This document shows, in pieces, positions 23,421 through 35,321 of a DNA stretch of 64,000 bases (positions are counted from its first letter, which is position 1; every line of letters starts with the position of its first letter). The stretch comes from Pleurostoma richardsiae. Lineage: Eukaryota; Ascomycota; Sordariomycetes; Calosphaeriales; Pleurostomataceae. Below the pieces are notes generated by a model. The model saw only the letters and a list, made by a program, of their open reading frames with translations. It did not search any database and was not told the DNA's origin. The stretch is from positions 682,001 to 746,000 of the forward strand of contig JANBVO010000004.1 of the NCBI GenBank assembly GCA_030052745.1. Direction: 5' to 3'. A program made the position numbers and the translations under genes.

Positions 23421-26400
23421 TAGGGAAGTCGAGATGCGAGCGTGGAAGGTTTGGGGCCCAGTGCTACTTTCCGAGCAATTCTACAATCTGCACCATCCGG
23501 ACAACTGCTGCTAGCCTGCTGCTCCCTACTGTAGAGGTGCACGCACGCTAGCCCAAAGTAATTGGGAGAGACACGCACACCACTCTGCAGGGAGGTCTGG
23601 CGCCATGTACATGTACATCTACATGGGCAGGCAAATACGACACGGGCGGATGATCGGGGTCTGCTAAGGGCTGCTAACACGCGGTACCGACGCTTCACAT
23701 GGAAATACATGCGCAAATCGGGTACAGGGGGCGGCGAAACAGCCGGTAGCATTACCGCGATGCATCGCCATCGTGGAGCGTCCTGCTTAGCGCAGCTACA
23801 AGTCCATCGTACGAGCGTACCCGCAGTTCGCGAAGTACCCGAGGCCCCCGGTCTCCTTTTCCAGAGTCCGTCGCGTCTCTCTCTGTTTCTGGACGAAATG
23901 GCCGCCCAAGGTTTCCCCAAGGCGCCGCTTGTCATTTTGGGACGATGTTGATAGTGCAGGCAGTCTGATTGGCCAGGTGGCTCAGATGGCATTGACGGCA
24001 TTCTGCGCTAGACAAGGACCTGCAGATGGGCCAGATGTACTCTACCTGGCCAGCACCGCACGCGAAAATGTTAGTACCTGATATGGATACTTGCCCGCCC
24101 GTTGCAGGCCGCCTCCCAAAAGCATAAAAATCCCCCCATACCCCCGTGTACACCTACAACGTACCGCCGCCTTGTCAACACCAGACACGAGGACAAAGGG
24201 AGATTAATTTGGATCTTCACCCGCGCCAGCCTGAGGGGAGGCAGCTCGCTCACCAGCTGCAGGTGGCAGGAAGCGCCGGAAAGGGCTGTGTATGCTGACG
24301 GGAGATGCTGTGATAAAAATGTCCCTTGAAAAGCGGCACTTGAATGACCGTCATTAGTCATCGTCGTACACGCCTGTATGCACCTTCGCGGCAGTAGGAG
24401 CCTACGTAAATGTAGTCCGTATTCTCTGTATCTATCTACACGTCTACCAAAGGCACCTGAGATTCATGAAGGTGAGAAAACGCAACAGTTGGGAGGAATC
24501 ACGAGAGCTTTAGGTGACTCTCGAGACATAATGTACAAAGTACCCGAAGGAGTACGGAGTACCTCTTCTGGAATGTGGGATGGCCCCGAAAAGGAGACCC
24601 GCCTGTCCGGTGTCGAAACTCAGAAGGTGGGAGGGGAGAAGTCACCGGGAAGCCCGCATGGACATTTGCTGAGAATTCGTATCTGGTCCGCCCTCTTTTA
24701 CAGTAACGTACGTCTTGCTACTCTCCCGCCAAGTCGAAGTGCGATCTGTACTGCACTGTACTGTATGCATGTCTCGTCCAAGACTGGTGTACGGGTTTGA
24801 TCGCTCACTCGATGCCGGGGATAACTATTGTGCTAGGAGCAGGTTTACTCCTGCATTAGCAAGAGCATCTCCTGGCCAGGGAGCAACCCCGGCAACTACA
24901 AGCCTGTGAACCACACACCGTTTGCTCCTGGGATGACCACCACTCAAGACACGTATCCGGCAACCATTGTTACTGTACCGCAGACAAAGACCTGCGGGAG
25001 GGAATGGGTTGCTTCTTCGATGTTCGAGATTCGTTCCTTCCACGCGGTCCCGTCCTTCTGATTCAAATGATGCCAGCCACTTGGTAGGAACCTCAAAAGC
25101 CCTGTGCTAAGTGGTGACTGATCATCCCCCCTGCCCACGCTGCCCCTGCAGGAAATGGGGGACCAGCAGACCATCTTGGAAACAAATCCTGGGAAATGCA
25201 CTTAAACGCCGGCGAAGCATGCGAATCCGTCCTTTATCTACGGAGGTACTAGACTGCATGTTCCGGCCCTTCCTCGAGTTAGACGATAGATCACAGCGCT
25301 GCTGTTGCATTGCTCTATCCCATGAGAGGAATGCTGGCGTCTCGGGAAGTCAAAGGTTACTTGCCCCGACGGGTCTTGAGGCGTTCGCCTTAAACAAATC
25401 ATAAACTGTCTCTCATGTGCGCTTCCGGCAAGGGGGAAGTATGAAGTAAGAAAAGGGCACATGCAAAAAAGCATGCCCCTCGCTCTCTCACATCTGCTTA
25501 TCTTGGGGCCGTCGACTCCCACATGAACCGGACTCTGGTCGGCTCAGCCTCAACGTACGTAGTGCTCGACCTCCGCAACTCGGTGTGTTTTAGCGTTTGC
25601 AGTCGGGCACGCGTGCTACGCTCAAATTGGTTCTCTCGCACTAGGATGGCTTGATTTCTAAATTGACAATTCCCAGGCCTGACTTCGGATTCCGGAGGAT
25701 TTTGCCCGGCTACAGTGTTACAGCCTACCGGATGTCTTCGTCTCTTCCCGTCGACCTTCCAGTGCGACCGAGACGATCCGTTGGAGAAGACTTGGGTGGA
25801 AAGGCACTGCAACCAAGAGTTCTCGGCGACTTGCCAGTATTGGTGATCCCAGTTGCGACGGGTGTTTGTACGGCTTGACAGCCATTTAGCGAGGCACCCA
25901 AAAAAAAGAACATAGATCCACTACGACTCCGAGACACCCCAGGCGGTTGATGGTGCACCGTTAGCACCTGTTCCGCCAATGGCCCGTCGTAAAACGAGGA
26001 TTTGTTCTGGACAGAACCTGCCTGGGTAGACGAGAACAGGTTGGATAACAGAAGATCGACTTACGATCCACTAAAGCAAGGTAAAGTAGGTGGTCTTGGC
26101 GCAGCACCCGATTCTCGCTGTGCTTCGGCCATATCACGCGGGCATCGTCTTCGAATAGCGCGAGTCGCAGTCTCCATTCAAGGGCTGACGTTGCCCGCTG
26201 CTTTTCGCCAATATCTTGTGGACTATTTGGTGCGCGGCAGCCCCGGAATCACGAATACTTGTGCCACAACTCAACACTTCTCTGCCCTATGATGTCCCTA
26301 CCCGCGTGCTCTCGGGATCTGGACAGTAACACTGCGTAAGGTGATAGACACAGGCACAATCACCTCGACGGCAAGCCCCGAAGGAGGACACAGCAAGCAG

Positions 26401-27768
26401 TTCTGAGGCCACCTCCTATGTCGTGTCGACTGAAGTCAGCTATATATTCGTAAGCATGGGAGCATGAGCAGGCATACCAGGCCTTCTGGAAGAAGTCCGT
26501 TCACGAGTAAACGTGTCGTGGGATGGGGGTGACGATCAGGGTCCCGCGACAGATCTTGCCGTGCCGACGGAGGCGCACCCCCTTCCCCGCCCCCCCGGCA
26601 CACAAAATCCTCGATCGTCGGGGTACACTGCGACAGGTCTTAGCGGTGAGCATGCGTGGTCGAAGCCCGCTTTACCGGTGAGGTTCACAATACCTATCCA
26701 TCGGGGCCGAAGGCTCAAGCAAGTAAAGTCCGGTGTCATCGGCCTAGGTGACACGGCATGTTGAAAACTGCATGCATCCCAACCAAGAGCAATATGCACA
26801 GTGGAGGACTCCAGTCCCCCTCACCACCCTCTGAAGAGACGCATATTGCCACACCCGTATAGGTTTTTGCCTTGTTTTGAGCATCCCACTTGCCTAATCA
26901 ATCCAATAACTCCGGTCCAATTGCTAGGATAGAATATAGTCCACTGGGCCTTGGGGATGTCGCGTAAGTCGACGCCTTAAGACTTGCACATTAGTATATG
27001 CAGTAGGCGGGAACCCAGTCGATAATGGCCGTTGAAGACCGCAGCCTGTCTCTACAAGGACCATTGCTCATGCGTTACGAGCCATCCTCGCCTCCGCGCA
27101 TAGACAGCGGCGTAGGGATGCCCTGGCTGTCTGTCTGCAGCATTTCGACCCCCAAACCAAATATGAACCGACAGTCCATAGATGTGCCGACTACTACCCA
27201 CAGGGCCCTTCTCCACTTTTCAATCTCTGGCACCGGTTGGCACCGGCAGCTGCCGGTGGACGATGCCCCACAATACCGGAGAGGTCTTCCGGCTCCGGTC
27301 GGGTGGGGACAGTTCTCGTCGGACGGCACAATTTCATGTCTAGGTAGAAAGTACACTGAAACAGCTGCCTAGATTTCGCCATCAATTCTCCGAAACAGTA
27401 CAATGCGGATGGTTTCTTAGTCAAGCTTCCTACTTTACATACTGGAAACTGTACGATTTTCTGCCAGGTTTACTTCGGATCAGGTACATCAGCGAAACTT
27501 CCACGTTCATGCGCAACAGACTAGTACAGGTACGGGTGAGCTAGGGTCCACGTGATGGCGCCCCTGTTCGTGGAATGTACGCCGTTGCCAAGCCTCGATG
27601 CGTCCACTTTGAAGCCCGCCTTTTGCTCCCCTGCCGCCTATCACAAACAGGCTTCGTTCAGCCTCAAGGTCGTCTGCTGTCACTGCTCGACCTTACAGAG
27701 AATTATGGCATTACAACCGATCTAGTGTTTATCCAGTCCCGGTGGTGGGTCTCTTACCTATACTCGTC
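23421..27768. other. Gene-poor stretch of about 4.3 kb
   Basis: All open frames are below about 140 codons, overlap on both strands, and none shows a known motif, signal peptide or coherent splice structure. There is no recognisable transposase, reverse transcriptase, terminal repeat or tRNA. A GTACGGAGTA motif pair lies at 24540-24565. It could hold a long regulatory region, a non-coding RNA, or an old degraded element that is no longer recognisable. Confidence 0.5.
24540..24565. repeat. GTACGGAGTA (TACTCCGTAC) motif
   Basis: AAGTACCCGAAGGAGTACGG followed by AGTACC; the 10-mer GTACGGAGTA at 24552-24561 recurs as its exact reverse complement TACTCCGTAC at 50971-50980. Confidence 0.5.
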
Positions 27769-29408
27769 ATGGTGGGCGTTCCCCGGAGCAGTGGCTGCCT
27801 CCTCTGCGTGAAACGGCGAGTGAAATGCGACGAGGAGCGCCCAGGTTGTGGGAACTGTGCCAAGTACGGGGCTGAGTGCCCTGGTTATGACCGAGCGTTC
27901 AAGTTTGTTGCAGGCAAGCATCACGTTCGGCAAAGGCGGAAGGATGAGAACCAGAGCGAGATCGAGTTGAACTCGTCGTCTATCAACCCTGCCACAGGCT
28001 CGTCAACCCTGTCTCCCCTCGTTGTCCTCCAGCGTAGGCCGCTGCAGGACGCGACTGCTTTCTCTATTCCCCCGACACTGGGTGGGCTTCGACCCGAGCA
28101 CATCTATGGTATCATAAACCATCTTTACGTGATCGAACCGCGCCATGAAGTATCGTTCTTTGCGCCGTGGTTTACCTCGGTGCCTGAGCATATCGGCCAG
28201 AAGTCACATCTAGACAGTGCCATGTCCGCCTTCACTCTACATCTCCTAGGGAAGGCTAAATGCGACAGTGATCTAATCGGTGAGAGCCGGTCCATGTATG
28301 GGCAGTCCTTATGTAGTCTTCAAAAGGCTCTAAATCATCCTACGGAGTGGAAATCCGCCGAGACACTCTGTGCGACGATGTTACTCTGTCTCTATGAAGT
28401 ATGTGCAAGCCTACACCTCTGCGACGTTCTTTGCTAATCTCTAGTCAAGCTGTTTGCTGGAACTTCAAATTCGGCAAGCTGGATGAAGCATGCCGTCGGG
28501 GTCTCACGGCTGATACAACAGCGTGGTTCCAAGGCTCATGAGAACCCCTTTGACAGGTCGATGCTGTTGTCGTTCCGCCCCATGATAGTGTGTAGACCTC
28601 TCTATCTCCAAGTCGTGCTAGCTCTCCATCCTACCCTTCGAAATATCATCAGGTAAATATCGTGTCACTAACGAGCCAAAAGATCATGAATGCACTGTTT
28701 TCAGGACAAGACTGTTTCCTGGCAAAGCGGAACTGGCAGAAGATCCTTAAGACGCTATCGGTGAACGCCCAGAAGGAGGTTGATCCGAGCAACCACATTA
28801 TTACTCTGGTATCCAGGGATACCTTGGTCGTGGTCGACCGATACTTTGCGAACTTGGCCAAATTGCCTACTATTCTTCGTCATGGATATGAACTGAAGCA
28901 AAACAGGAAGCATGGAATGCCAATAGACCATGCCCAGGTGATTCTCCTTGTTCAAGGAGCCAAGACTCTCCATGCAGATATGGCAGACTGGTTCCATACC
29001 TTCGTTCAGGTCGCTGGGGAACCCGTCGAGGTTGCTTCGCAAGACCCATCATCTATATACGACACGGTCCTATCGTATGAAAACATTTGGGTCGGATCAC
29101 TCTTCATGGGATACTGGGCCACAATGCTCATTATCCAGGAAGTCATCCAACAGTGCGACCAGACCGACGAATACGGAGAAAGCAATCGAGAACTGGCACG
29201 CAACATCTACCGCTCCCTCGAGCGTGTTTCCGCTGGCATCATGGGTCCATACCGCGTCGGATATTCGCTTCGAATCTCTTATGACTTCGCCGACGTCGAC
29301 ACTCAGATTTGGATACGGTCCTTGCTTGACCGCTTCGAGAAGACGTATGCGGCCACGAGTGCTAGTACTTACCCGAAGCCCGAAGCCAACGAGTATGGTT
29401 ACCAGTGA
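27769..29408 (+). CDS. Zn(II)2Cys6 transcription factor
   Basis: Exons 27769-28398, 28450-28587 and 28653-29408 give 507 residues. The N-terminus carries a binuclear zinc cluster with C10, C13, C20, C27, C30 and C37 (CX2CX6CX6CX2CX6C, ending AECPGY), directly followed by a basic stretch. The rest resembles the Fungal_trans_2 regulatory domain (LYELFAGTSNSASWMKHAVG, VSRLIQQRG, LLSFRPMIVNIVSL). Introns are GTATGT...TCAAG (51 nt) and GTGTGT...ATCAG (65 nt), and both leave the frame intact. It is a nuclear DNA-binding regulator with unknown target. It lies next to and convergent with a secreted CE5 esterase, and a GH16 gene follows, so control of polysaccharide-related genes is a reasonable but untested guess. 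Confidence 0.88.
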
Positions 29409-29697
29409 AGGCAGCTGCATCGGGTTCGCGGTTGACATCATCTTAACAACCTCCAAATGTCATCTAAGGCTATCTTTGGACTGTGGTAAGAGTCTGACTC
29501 CGTGCTGGCCAAGGGCGAGATCCACAGACAGAAGGCACACCAGACCCGGACCATCCTGTCCTTGCTATTACGGAAAGAATTTTCGCCGCCCGTTCCAGAT
29601 CACTCCATTGGAAATGAAAAGTCAGCCGCTCACCCAAAGTCTAAACCATTCTAGATATGCTAATCCTTACAGCAGTCTATTGTACAAGCGTACAGGT

Positions 29698-30601
29698 TCA
29701 AGCACACTCAGAGTCTCGCCCGCCGCACTCGTCACACCTTCCGACACCCGTAACAGAGGCTATACCCCGCATCGATATCTTGCCGCTGCGCTTGTTCACC
29801 ATGAACTTGCTCACAATGAAGTCGAGCGCCTGCTGGCCGTACACCTTCGGATAACCCTGGTGCGTCGCGGCATCGTCCCCCTTCGCACAGAAGGGATCGG
29901 GCGAGTCGCAGTAGGACTGTATCCTGCTGGAAAAAGCCGGGCACTGGAACCCCACAGGCCGAGCAGCGAACTTTCCATGTGGTTAGCAGGCTCGCCCCAA
30001 CATTGGCTCGAATGAGCACGGTCTATCTCACCCCTGGTTCCGTCGCGTTACCCACGTTATAAGGAAGTCCAACAACGTGCCTGGGATCTCCCATGAAGAT
30101 TATGGCAGCGACCTTTGCTGAAATACTAGGAGACACCAGACTGGGCGGCGTCTCAGGCAAACTGCTGCCGTCCGGACCCCCGCAGAAGGCGTCGTCCATG
30201 ATCTGAGCTCCCTGCTCCTCGCCTCAGCACCCGAAGCCACCACACAACCGGCTTACGCCGTTAGGACGGACCTAGACACTTACTTGCGAGTACCCATGCA
30301 TGACCAGTATTGTGTCCGGACACCTCGCGGAGACAAGCTGCATCTGGGACAACACAGCAACGATGCCTAAGCTCACGCTTTCGCTGTAGTTGGCCCCCCC
30401 GGCTGCCGGATAGTCGATGGCCTGCGCTGTCGCCCTTGGAAATACCTTCAAGATCAAGTCGACGAGGGCTTGTGCCGAGCCGAATCCCGGAGGCGCCGTT
30501 GTCTCTCGCGCTGCGAGGACGTGGATCGGAGGGCAGGATATGCGGTTGAAGAAGGCGGCGGCCACAGTGCCGGCGAAGAGGACGAGAAGAGATAATCTCA
30601 T
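29698..30601 (-). CDS. Secreted CE5 acetylxylan esterase / cutinase-like enzyme
   Basis: Minus-strand exons 30601-30284, 30211-30032 and 29970-29698 give 256 residues. A signal peptide (MRLSLLVLFAGTVAA) precedes the mature enzyme. CE5 hallmarks are HVLAARETTAPPGFG, the nucleophile motif GYSQG with Ser105 (split by the first intron), FMGDP, and SYCDSPDPFC with Asp191 then ATHQGY with His203, completing the Ser-Asp-His triad. The sequence fits acetylxylan esterases better than classical cutinases, because it has the ARETTAPPG and HQGY contexts and conserved cysteines. It would deacetylate xylan outside the cell. The tail after residue 225 is longer than usual and adds two cysteines. The third exon begins after an AAAG acceptor with a CTAACC branch; that boundary is the least certain. 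Confidence 0.88.
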
Positions 30602-31651
30602 GTTGAAAGTATTCTGTTAGGCCGAGCCGGCGCTATGAGAAGGAGGGAGGCAGGAAAGAGGCATGTGTGTAGACTGCGCAGTGATTAAGAAGCCCAGCTC
30701 ATCTTTCCCCCGGCAGGCCAATATGGTGGCGCGACTTCAACCTCCTCCGTGAGGCAACAAAGGCTGCCTTCGGCCTTTTAGGCGACAATTCGAGACGTCC
30801 GGACCCCCCGGCATAAGAGCGCAAGCATGATCGCCGCGTCTGGGGTGGAATCTGCAGGAAAGACTTTCGAGATCCCACTGGTCCCACATGATCATGCCAG
30901 CGCCGGACATTTTTCTTCGGAAGAGCGAACGGGCTGGTAACCAAATGTACCCCTTCGTATGTCCCAGGCGACCCGACGCAGAATCCTAGCACTAGATCCG
31001 GAAAACTCAAAGGCTCCTTCATGATAGCGTGCTGGCACAGACGCCCTTGACAAGAAAACCTTCGTCCCCGAAACTCAGTGTGGGGTGCATTGGGTCTCAC
31101 GCCTACGATCACTGCGTCTGTGCCGCGGCAGGAGCACGAATGGGAACAGTTGCTGTCTGGGCAGCGAGGGAGCCGTCGTTGACTCTTAATTCTCCGACCT
31201 CCTTAAAATAGACGTCTTATATACCTGTATGAAGTCGCTAGAAACTTCTTTCGTACTACCAAATTCGTGCAATGGGCTCGAAGTCGTCAGTAGGAAGCTG
31301 CGAACGAAGAAGCACCAACTCAAGGCGTATTTGACTTGTTCCATGAGCTTAATATATTCAGTTCATGTTCGGCCCTCGCTTTTTGCCTCCTTGAATCCCG
31401 GTGCAAGCCATCGCAGCAGTGCCTATATCCTAGTATCCGCAACCACAGACTCGAGACGCCCATACGCCAATTGCCAGCCTAGATTGGGATTGACAAATTA
31501 CAGAATATGCGTGGATGTATATATGTGAAAAGCTCTCCATCTCGTGTGGGCATGATTGCTCTCTCAGATGTACCCGCAACTTCAACTCAATAGATCGACT
31601 CAGGGTAGCCAACGACTTGCCATTCATCGAACCGCAACGTATGATGACAAC
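30602..31651. other. Intergenic region upstream of the CE5 gene
   Basis: It is the promoter side of the CE5 gene (minus strand) and the 3' side of the GH16 gene. No further gene is supported. Confidence 0.5.
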
Positions 31652-32860
31652 CTAAAATTGCGATAGAGGAAACATCGGCAGAGCAAGTGCTACCGCAGCT
31701 GCCAAGGGGATCAACTGCACCAAACTCCCGTTCACCTTTGAGCTGCCAATCCGAGACGCACTGCTCTTCCACAACATAGTCGCGACGCCGGTCGTGTTGC
31801 TGTCATCTATGGAGCAGACGCTCTGGCACTGGCTGTTCCCTGACTCTCGACGGATGATGTCCCTGAGCAGAGCGTCACGCCGAGTCTTGCTTGCATCTCC
31901 TGAATCTGTCCAGCCGGGGACAGGGCCAGTAGAGTTGAAGACCATCTCCAGCCACTGGATCTGAAGGTATGCCTGGTCGTGCAGCGTCATGTTGCCGCTC
32001 CAGTCGCCCCCGTCACTCCAGGCATTCAGAATAATCTGGCTCGGCTCCCGCGGCGTCTGAAACGTGATGCTGGCTACTTCCACACCGTCAACGTACCACG
32101 TGCTCTGCTTCGGCGTCCAGTCGAGCCGGTGCACAGCCCAGTCAGTCCAGTCAAGGTGGTTCGGCAGAGTCACGTTCTGAGTCGCCTGAGGGATGTCGTC
32201 GCCGCCAGCAGTGTACGATGGCTGATTCGTATACTGTATCGTATTCCGAGGGTCCTGAGTCCGGATCTCCAGATCAGCCTCCTGGATCTTTGCCAGCTCC
32301 GAGGCTGACCGGTAGGTAAACATCGCAGTTACTGCTCCCGGACTTCCAGTCGTCCGTGCGAGCATGCGGATTGAAACGAACTTGTAGTCCGTCTTGACGG
32401 ATTCGATCTCTGCCGCGGACTGGAAGTTGGAATGCCGAATCGTCCGCATCGTCAGGTACGTCTGAGAAGATGGCGCCGAGTCTGCATTTTTCTCAACATA
32501 AATATTATTCGGGCTGTTCACCATAAGGACGGTTGCCGTTCCGGCTGCCAATGACGAGGCGCTGTTATTCCAGCTCTGAATCCCCCACGTGCTGTTCCAG
32601 TCCTGAGAGAGAAAATAGTCGCTAGTAGCTGGCGCGACTGCGTTTCCATCGGCGTCGGTTATCGGATCCGGGACCCCTTGATATTTGAGAAGGCTTTGAA
32701 AATCGTAGAATCTGTGTTCTGCATAGTAGGCCACGTTTGAACCGTTGGTCATGAAGCAGCCGCACTGAGAATCGTCGACTAGTTGGGGCCTTGCAAGAGC
32801 TGGCCGACCAGACACTGAGATGAGGAGAATGAGTGACGCCAACGCCGTCGGCAACGCCAT
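31652..32860 (-). CDS. GH16 family glycosidase/transglycosylase-like, GPI-anchored
   Basis: A single exon of 402 residues from ATG 32860 (the upstream open frame starts with a non-ATG codon). A signal peptide of about 22 residues is followed by a beta-jelly-roll sequence. The GH16 catalytic motif ExDxE is present as EADLEI (E194, D196, E198), and TDWAVHRLDWTPKQSTWYVD with GVEV and NAWSDGGDWSG are also typical of fungal GH16. Several NxS/T sites are present. The C-terminus has a small-residue region (SSKVNGS) followed by a hydrophobic end, as expected for a GPI anchor. GH16 proteins act on beta-1,3(4)-glucans or chitin-glucan links; this one looks like the GPI-type wall or plasma-membrane members. 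Substrate is not known. Confidence 0.87.
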   Translation of the reverse strand: MALPTALASLILLISVSGRPALARPQLVDDSQCGCFMTNGSNVAYYAEHRFYDFQSLLKYQGVPDPITDADGNAVAPATSDYFLSQDWNSTWGIQSWNNSASSLAAGTATVLMVNSPNNIYVEKNADSAPSSQTYLTMRTIRHSNFQSAAEIESVKTDYKFVSIRMLARTTGSPGAVTAMFTYRSASELAKIQEADLEIRTQDPRNTIQYTNQPSYTAGGDDIPQATQNVTLPNHLDWTDWAVHRLDWTPKQSTWYVDGVEVASITFQTPREPSQIILNAWSDGGDWSGNMTLHDQAYLQIQWLEMVFNSTGPVPGWTDSGDASKTRRDALLRDIIRRESGNSQCQSVCSIDDSNTTGVATMLWKSSASRIGSSKVNGSLVQLIPLAAAVALALPMFPLSQF

Positions 32861-34179
32861 GTTGTCCGGGACGCCGGGATTTGTGTCCAAGGCAGCAGAG
32901 GAAGAGTAGGCGGTCAAGCCCGTCGAAGAGTCTGACAGACCTTACCCCCCAAAACTGAAGACTTCAGTTAGAGACTCTGATTATCATGAGCAGGGAAACT
33001 GCTGAAATAGACGTGACAAGTAGAGAGGAGGCCTCACTAGAGGCGGTTAAATTCTCAGGTGCCAAGAGCGAATAGATCACAATATGTAGATCGTGGATCT
33101 GGTAACCTTCCGGGACGGAAGCTAAGGTTGTATACAGTTGTACATCAGATATAGTGAATGACGGCTAAAAGCAGAGGCAACAGATAGTGTCAAACGGCGG
33201 AAGAGAGAGCAGGATGTCTGAATCCCAACCCAGCTCCCGACCCTCCAGACAAAGTCCAGGTTTATGCTTGCCTAATATGTGACTGTCGGAATCGAGACCA
33301 AACATAGCGTGGAGGAAGCATTGGCACAATGTGTAGTATGTGCAGGGGATAAATATGCAATGTCCCGTGCGATTCGACACTCGTACCACCTAGATGAACC
33401 ATAGCCACCTCAGTTGTCATTCAAGAAGACACTGACAGGAGTCATTGGGCTTAAAACTGCGACCATTCCGCCTAGTTGCGCCTCGGCCTGCACAGCCAAC
33501 AAGAAGGATTGGTGGGCCAACGAATCGATAGAACCGGTCTCTGAACGAGCCCCTCGACATTCTGAGGAGCGAAGCATGTCGGGACTGGGAACCAGATTCG
33601 AGGTTCAAACCCTTGCCATTAGTAAGGAGCCACAGTGGTAATAGCCAATCGAGCTGATCTCTGCATCGTCCCATATTCTCTTGTGGATGGTATTAGTCGT
33701 TGATGAGGTCTTGAAGAGAGGGCTGAAGCGGGCTGAAAATATTACATAATCCTATCCCACTGCTCGGTACCTCACCTTTTAGTTAAGGTGCCGTCTGTGG
33801 AGGCGGGGCCAAGTGCAAGGAAGAACAGTAAAAGCGGCTCCGACAGGATCTCCCCGGGTCCCGTCGCTAAATTAATAACAGTCGGAAAGCCAGGACTCGG
33901 CAAGCAGAAGCACCTGAAGCCTGGTTGGATCATCCTGCAAACAAAAATTGAGACCCTTCTCGAGTATCGAGCGTCAACCCTCGATATGTAAGTCTCAATG
34001 GTAGCAGCTATGTACTACTAATATCTCGGTTCTTTTTTTCACGCTCGCTTTCTCTTCCGGCTCTGCTCTTTCGGCTGTACTAACATCCACGATTCCAGCC
34101 GTCGTGCGTACTGAACTCTTCAAAAAGCATCTCTAGACAGCACCAGTCCACCGTCCAGACAGGGATAAACTACACTACC
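32861..34179. other. Intergenic region between GH16 and WW-domain genes
   Basis: Divergent promoters of the GH16 gene (minus) and the WW gene (plus). A predicted leader intron of the WW gene lies at 33988-34098. No other gene is seen; the GGTTCAAACCC-like sequence at about 33602 is not part of a tRNA fold. Confidence 0.5.
33988..34098 (+). other. Predicted 5' UTR intron of the WW-domain gene
   Basis: GTAAGT donor, a TACTAAC branch site at about 34079 and a TTCCAG acceptor, 111 nt, with a pyrimidine-rich tract between. It ends about 80 bp before ATG 34180. Confidence 0.55.
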
Positions 34180-35004
34180 ATGGCGCCGGGCGCGAGTGGA
34201 GATAAGGAGCCTGAGCAGGTTATCGTGTCTCCAGCTAGCGCTCGGGATGGCTCGGAGGAAGGAGAAGCGCGATCCTCCACCTCCGGACCAAAGGAATCAC
34301 CTGCCGGATCATCACCGAAGAAGCCTGCCTCCGAGAGCAGATCCCCCAACTCCAAACCCGACGCCGGCGAGAAGTCACAGTCTCCAGTCGCTGGGAAGGC
34401 CGAGGGTGCGGCTGAGGATGCGCCGCCTCTTCCCGACGAGCCCGCACCGGAGTCCGTAGACGACGGCTGGTCCTGCGAGTGGGACGTTACAAGAGGCGCG
34501 TGGTACTTCTTCAACCGCTTCACGGGCGTTTCACAGTGGGATAACCCCCGCGTCGCCGGCGCAACTGCTCCCGGCACGGCTGCGGCGGCGGCGACCGCTC
34601 CCGGATCAGCCGTCGCGGTGGGAGGGTACAACCCGGCCATCCACGGCGATTGGGACCCGAACGCGTCGTACGCGCAGGCGTATGCGGGTGAGGACAGTCT
34701 CGACGGCCCAGAGGGGCCGCTGCCGGATGCGTCGGTTTTGCAGGTACCGGGCGCCTTCTTCAACAAGCGGACGGGCCAGTTCCAGCGACCGGACCAGACG
34801 GACGAGCGGCACACGGATGAGGCCAAGAGCAAGCGGCAGATGGACGCTTACTTCGACGTAGACAGAGCAGCAAATTCGCACGATGGGCGGAGCCTCAAGG
34901 CCGAGCGCCAGGGGAAGAAGCCCACCAAGAAGGAGCTCTCGGCATGGAAGGAGAAGCGGAAGGCCAGAAAGGAGGAGAAGAGGCGCGCCTGGCTGCGGGA
35001 CTGA
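34180..35004 (+). CDS. WW-domain protein with basic C-terminal motif
   Basis: Single exon, 274 residues. A disordered acidic, Ser/Pro-rich N-terminus is followed by one WW domain (about residues 95-124) with W97, the aromatic pair YFF around 109-111, W120 and P123. The middle holds GGYNPAIHGDWDPNASYAQAY, and the C-terminus carries the basic motif KKPTKKELSAWKEKRKARKEEKRRAWLRD-type (last about 29 residues), shared by related fungal proteins. WW domains bind proline-rich ligands. A nuclear role, perhaps with splicing proteins, is plausible from the basic tail but is not shown. It is convergent with RIX1. Confidence 0.85.
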   Translation: MAPGASGDKEPEQVIVSPASARDGSEEGEARSSTSGPKESPAGSSPKKPASESRSPNSKPDAGEKSQSPVAGKAEGAAEDAPPLPDEPAPESVDDGWSCEWDVTRGAWYFFNRFTGVSQWDNPRVAGATAPGTAAAAATAPGSAVAVGGYNPAIHGDWDPNASYAQAYAGEDSLDGPEGPLPDASVLQVPGAFFNKRTGQFQRPDQTDERHTDEAKSKRQMDAYFDVDRAANSHDGRSLKAERQGKKPTKKELSAWKEKRKARKEEKRRAWLRD

Positions 35005-35321
35005 GGAGCCTGCGCGACACAGCGAGGTAGGCGGCAATTTGGCCGGCGTTAGGTTTTGGCTTTTGGTTGGAAAAGTCAAGAAGACGGTCAGGAAAGGGAT
35101 ACTTGGCGTGATACTGCGTTACATTGCCTTCACTGGTCACTTCTGGTCATGCATGCTTGGATCGGAGGTGGCTGCCATTTGTATGCTAACAAACATCTTC
35201 TAGAGGCAGGAAGAAGCTCAATGCTTTGGTTGCCGGATCCATATACCCTGGGTTTTATACAATATGCTTCACTTCAGTCGTGGTCTTTTCCCTAGAGAGA
35301 GTATTCTCCTCGTGCCACATG
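35005..35321. other. Convergent 3' region of WW gene and RIX1
   Basis: About 317 bp of 3' flanks. No separate gene. Confidence 0.5.

Noticed and set aside
22920-23423. 167-codon Arg/Glu-rich frame upstream of BNI4
   Set aside because: It is the complement of the CT-rich leader; its composition explains it and no motif is present.
32861-32917. Extension of the GH16 frame upstream of 32860
   Set aside because: The extension begins with TTG and would precede the signal peptide, so ATG 32860 was preferred.
33541-33625. Possible tRNA with a T-loop-like GGTTCAAACCC
   Set aside because: No acceptor or anticodon stem can be folded around it.
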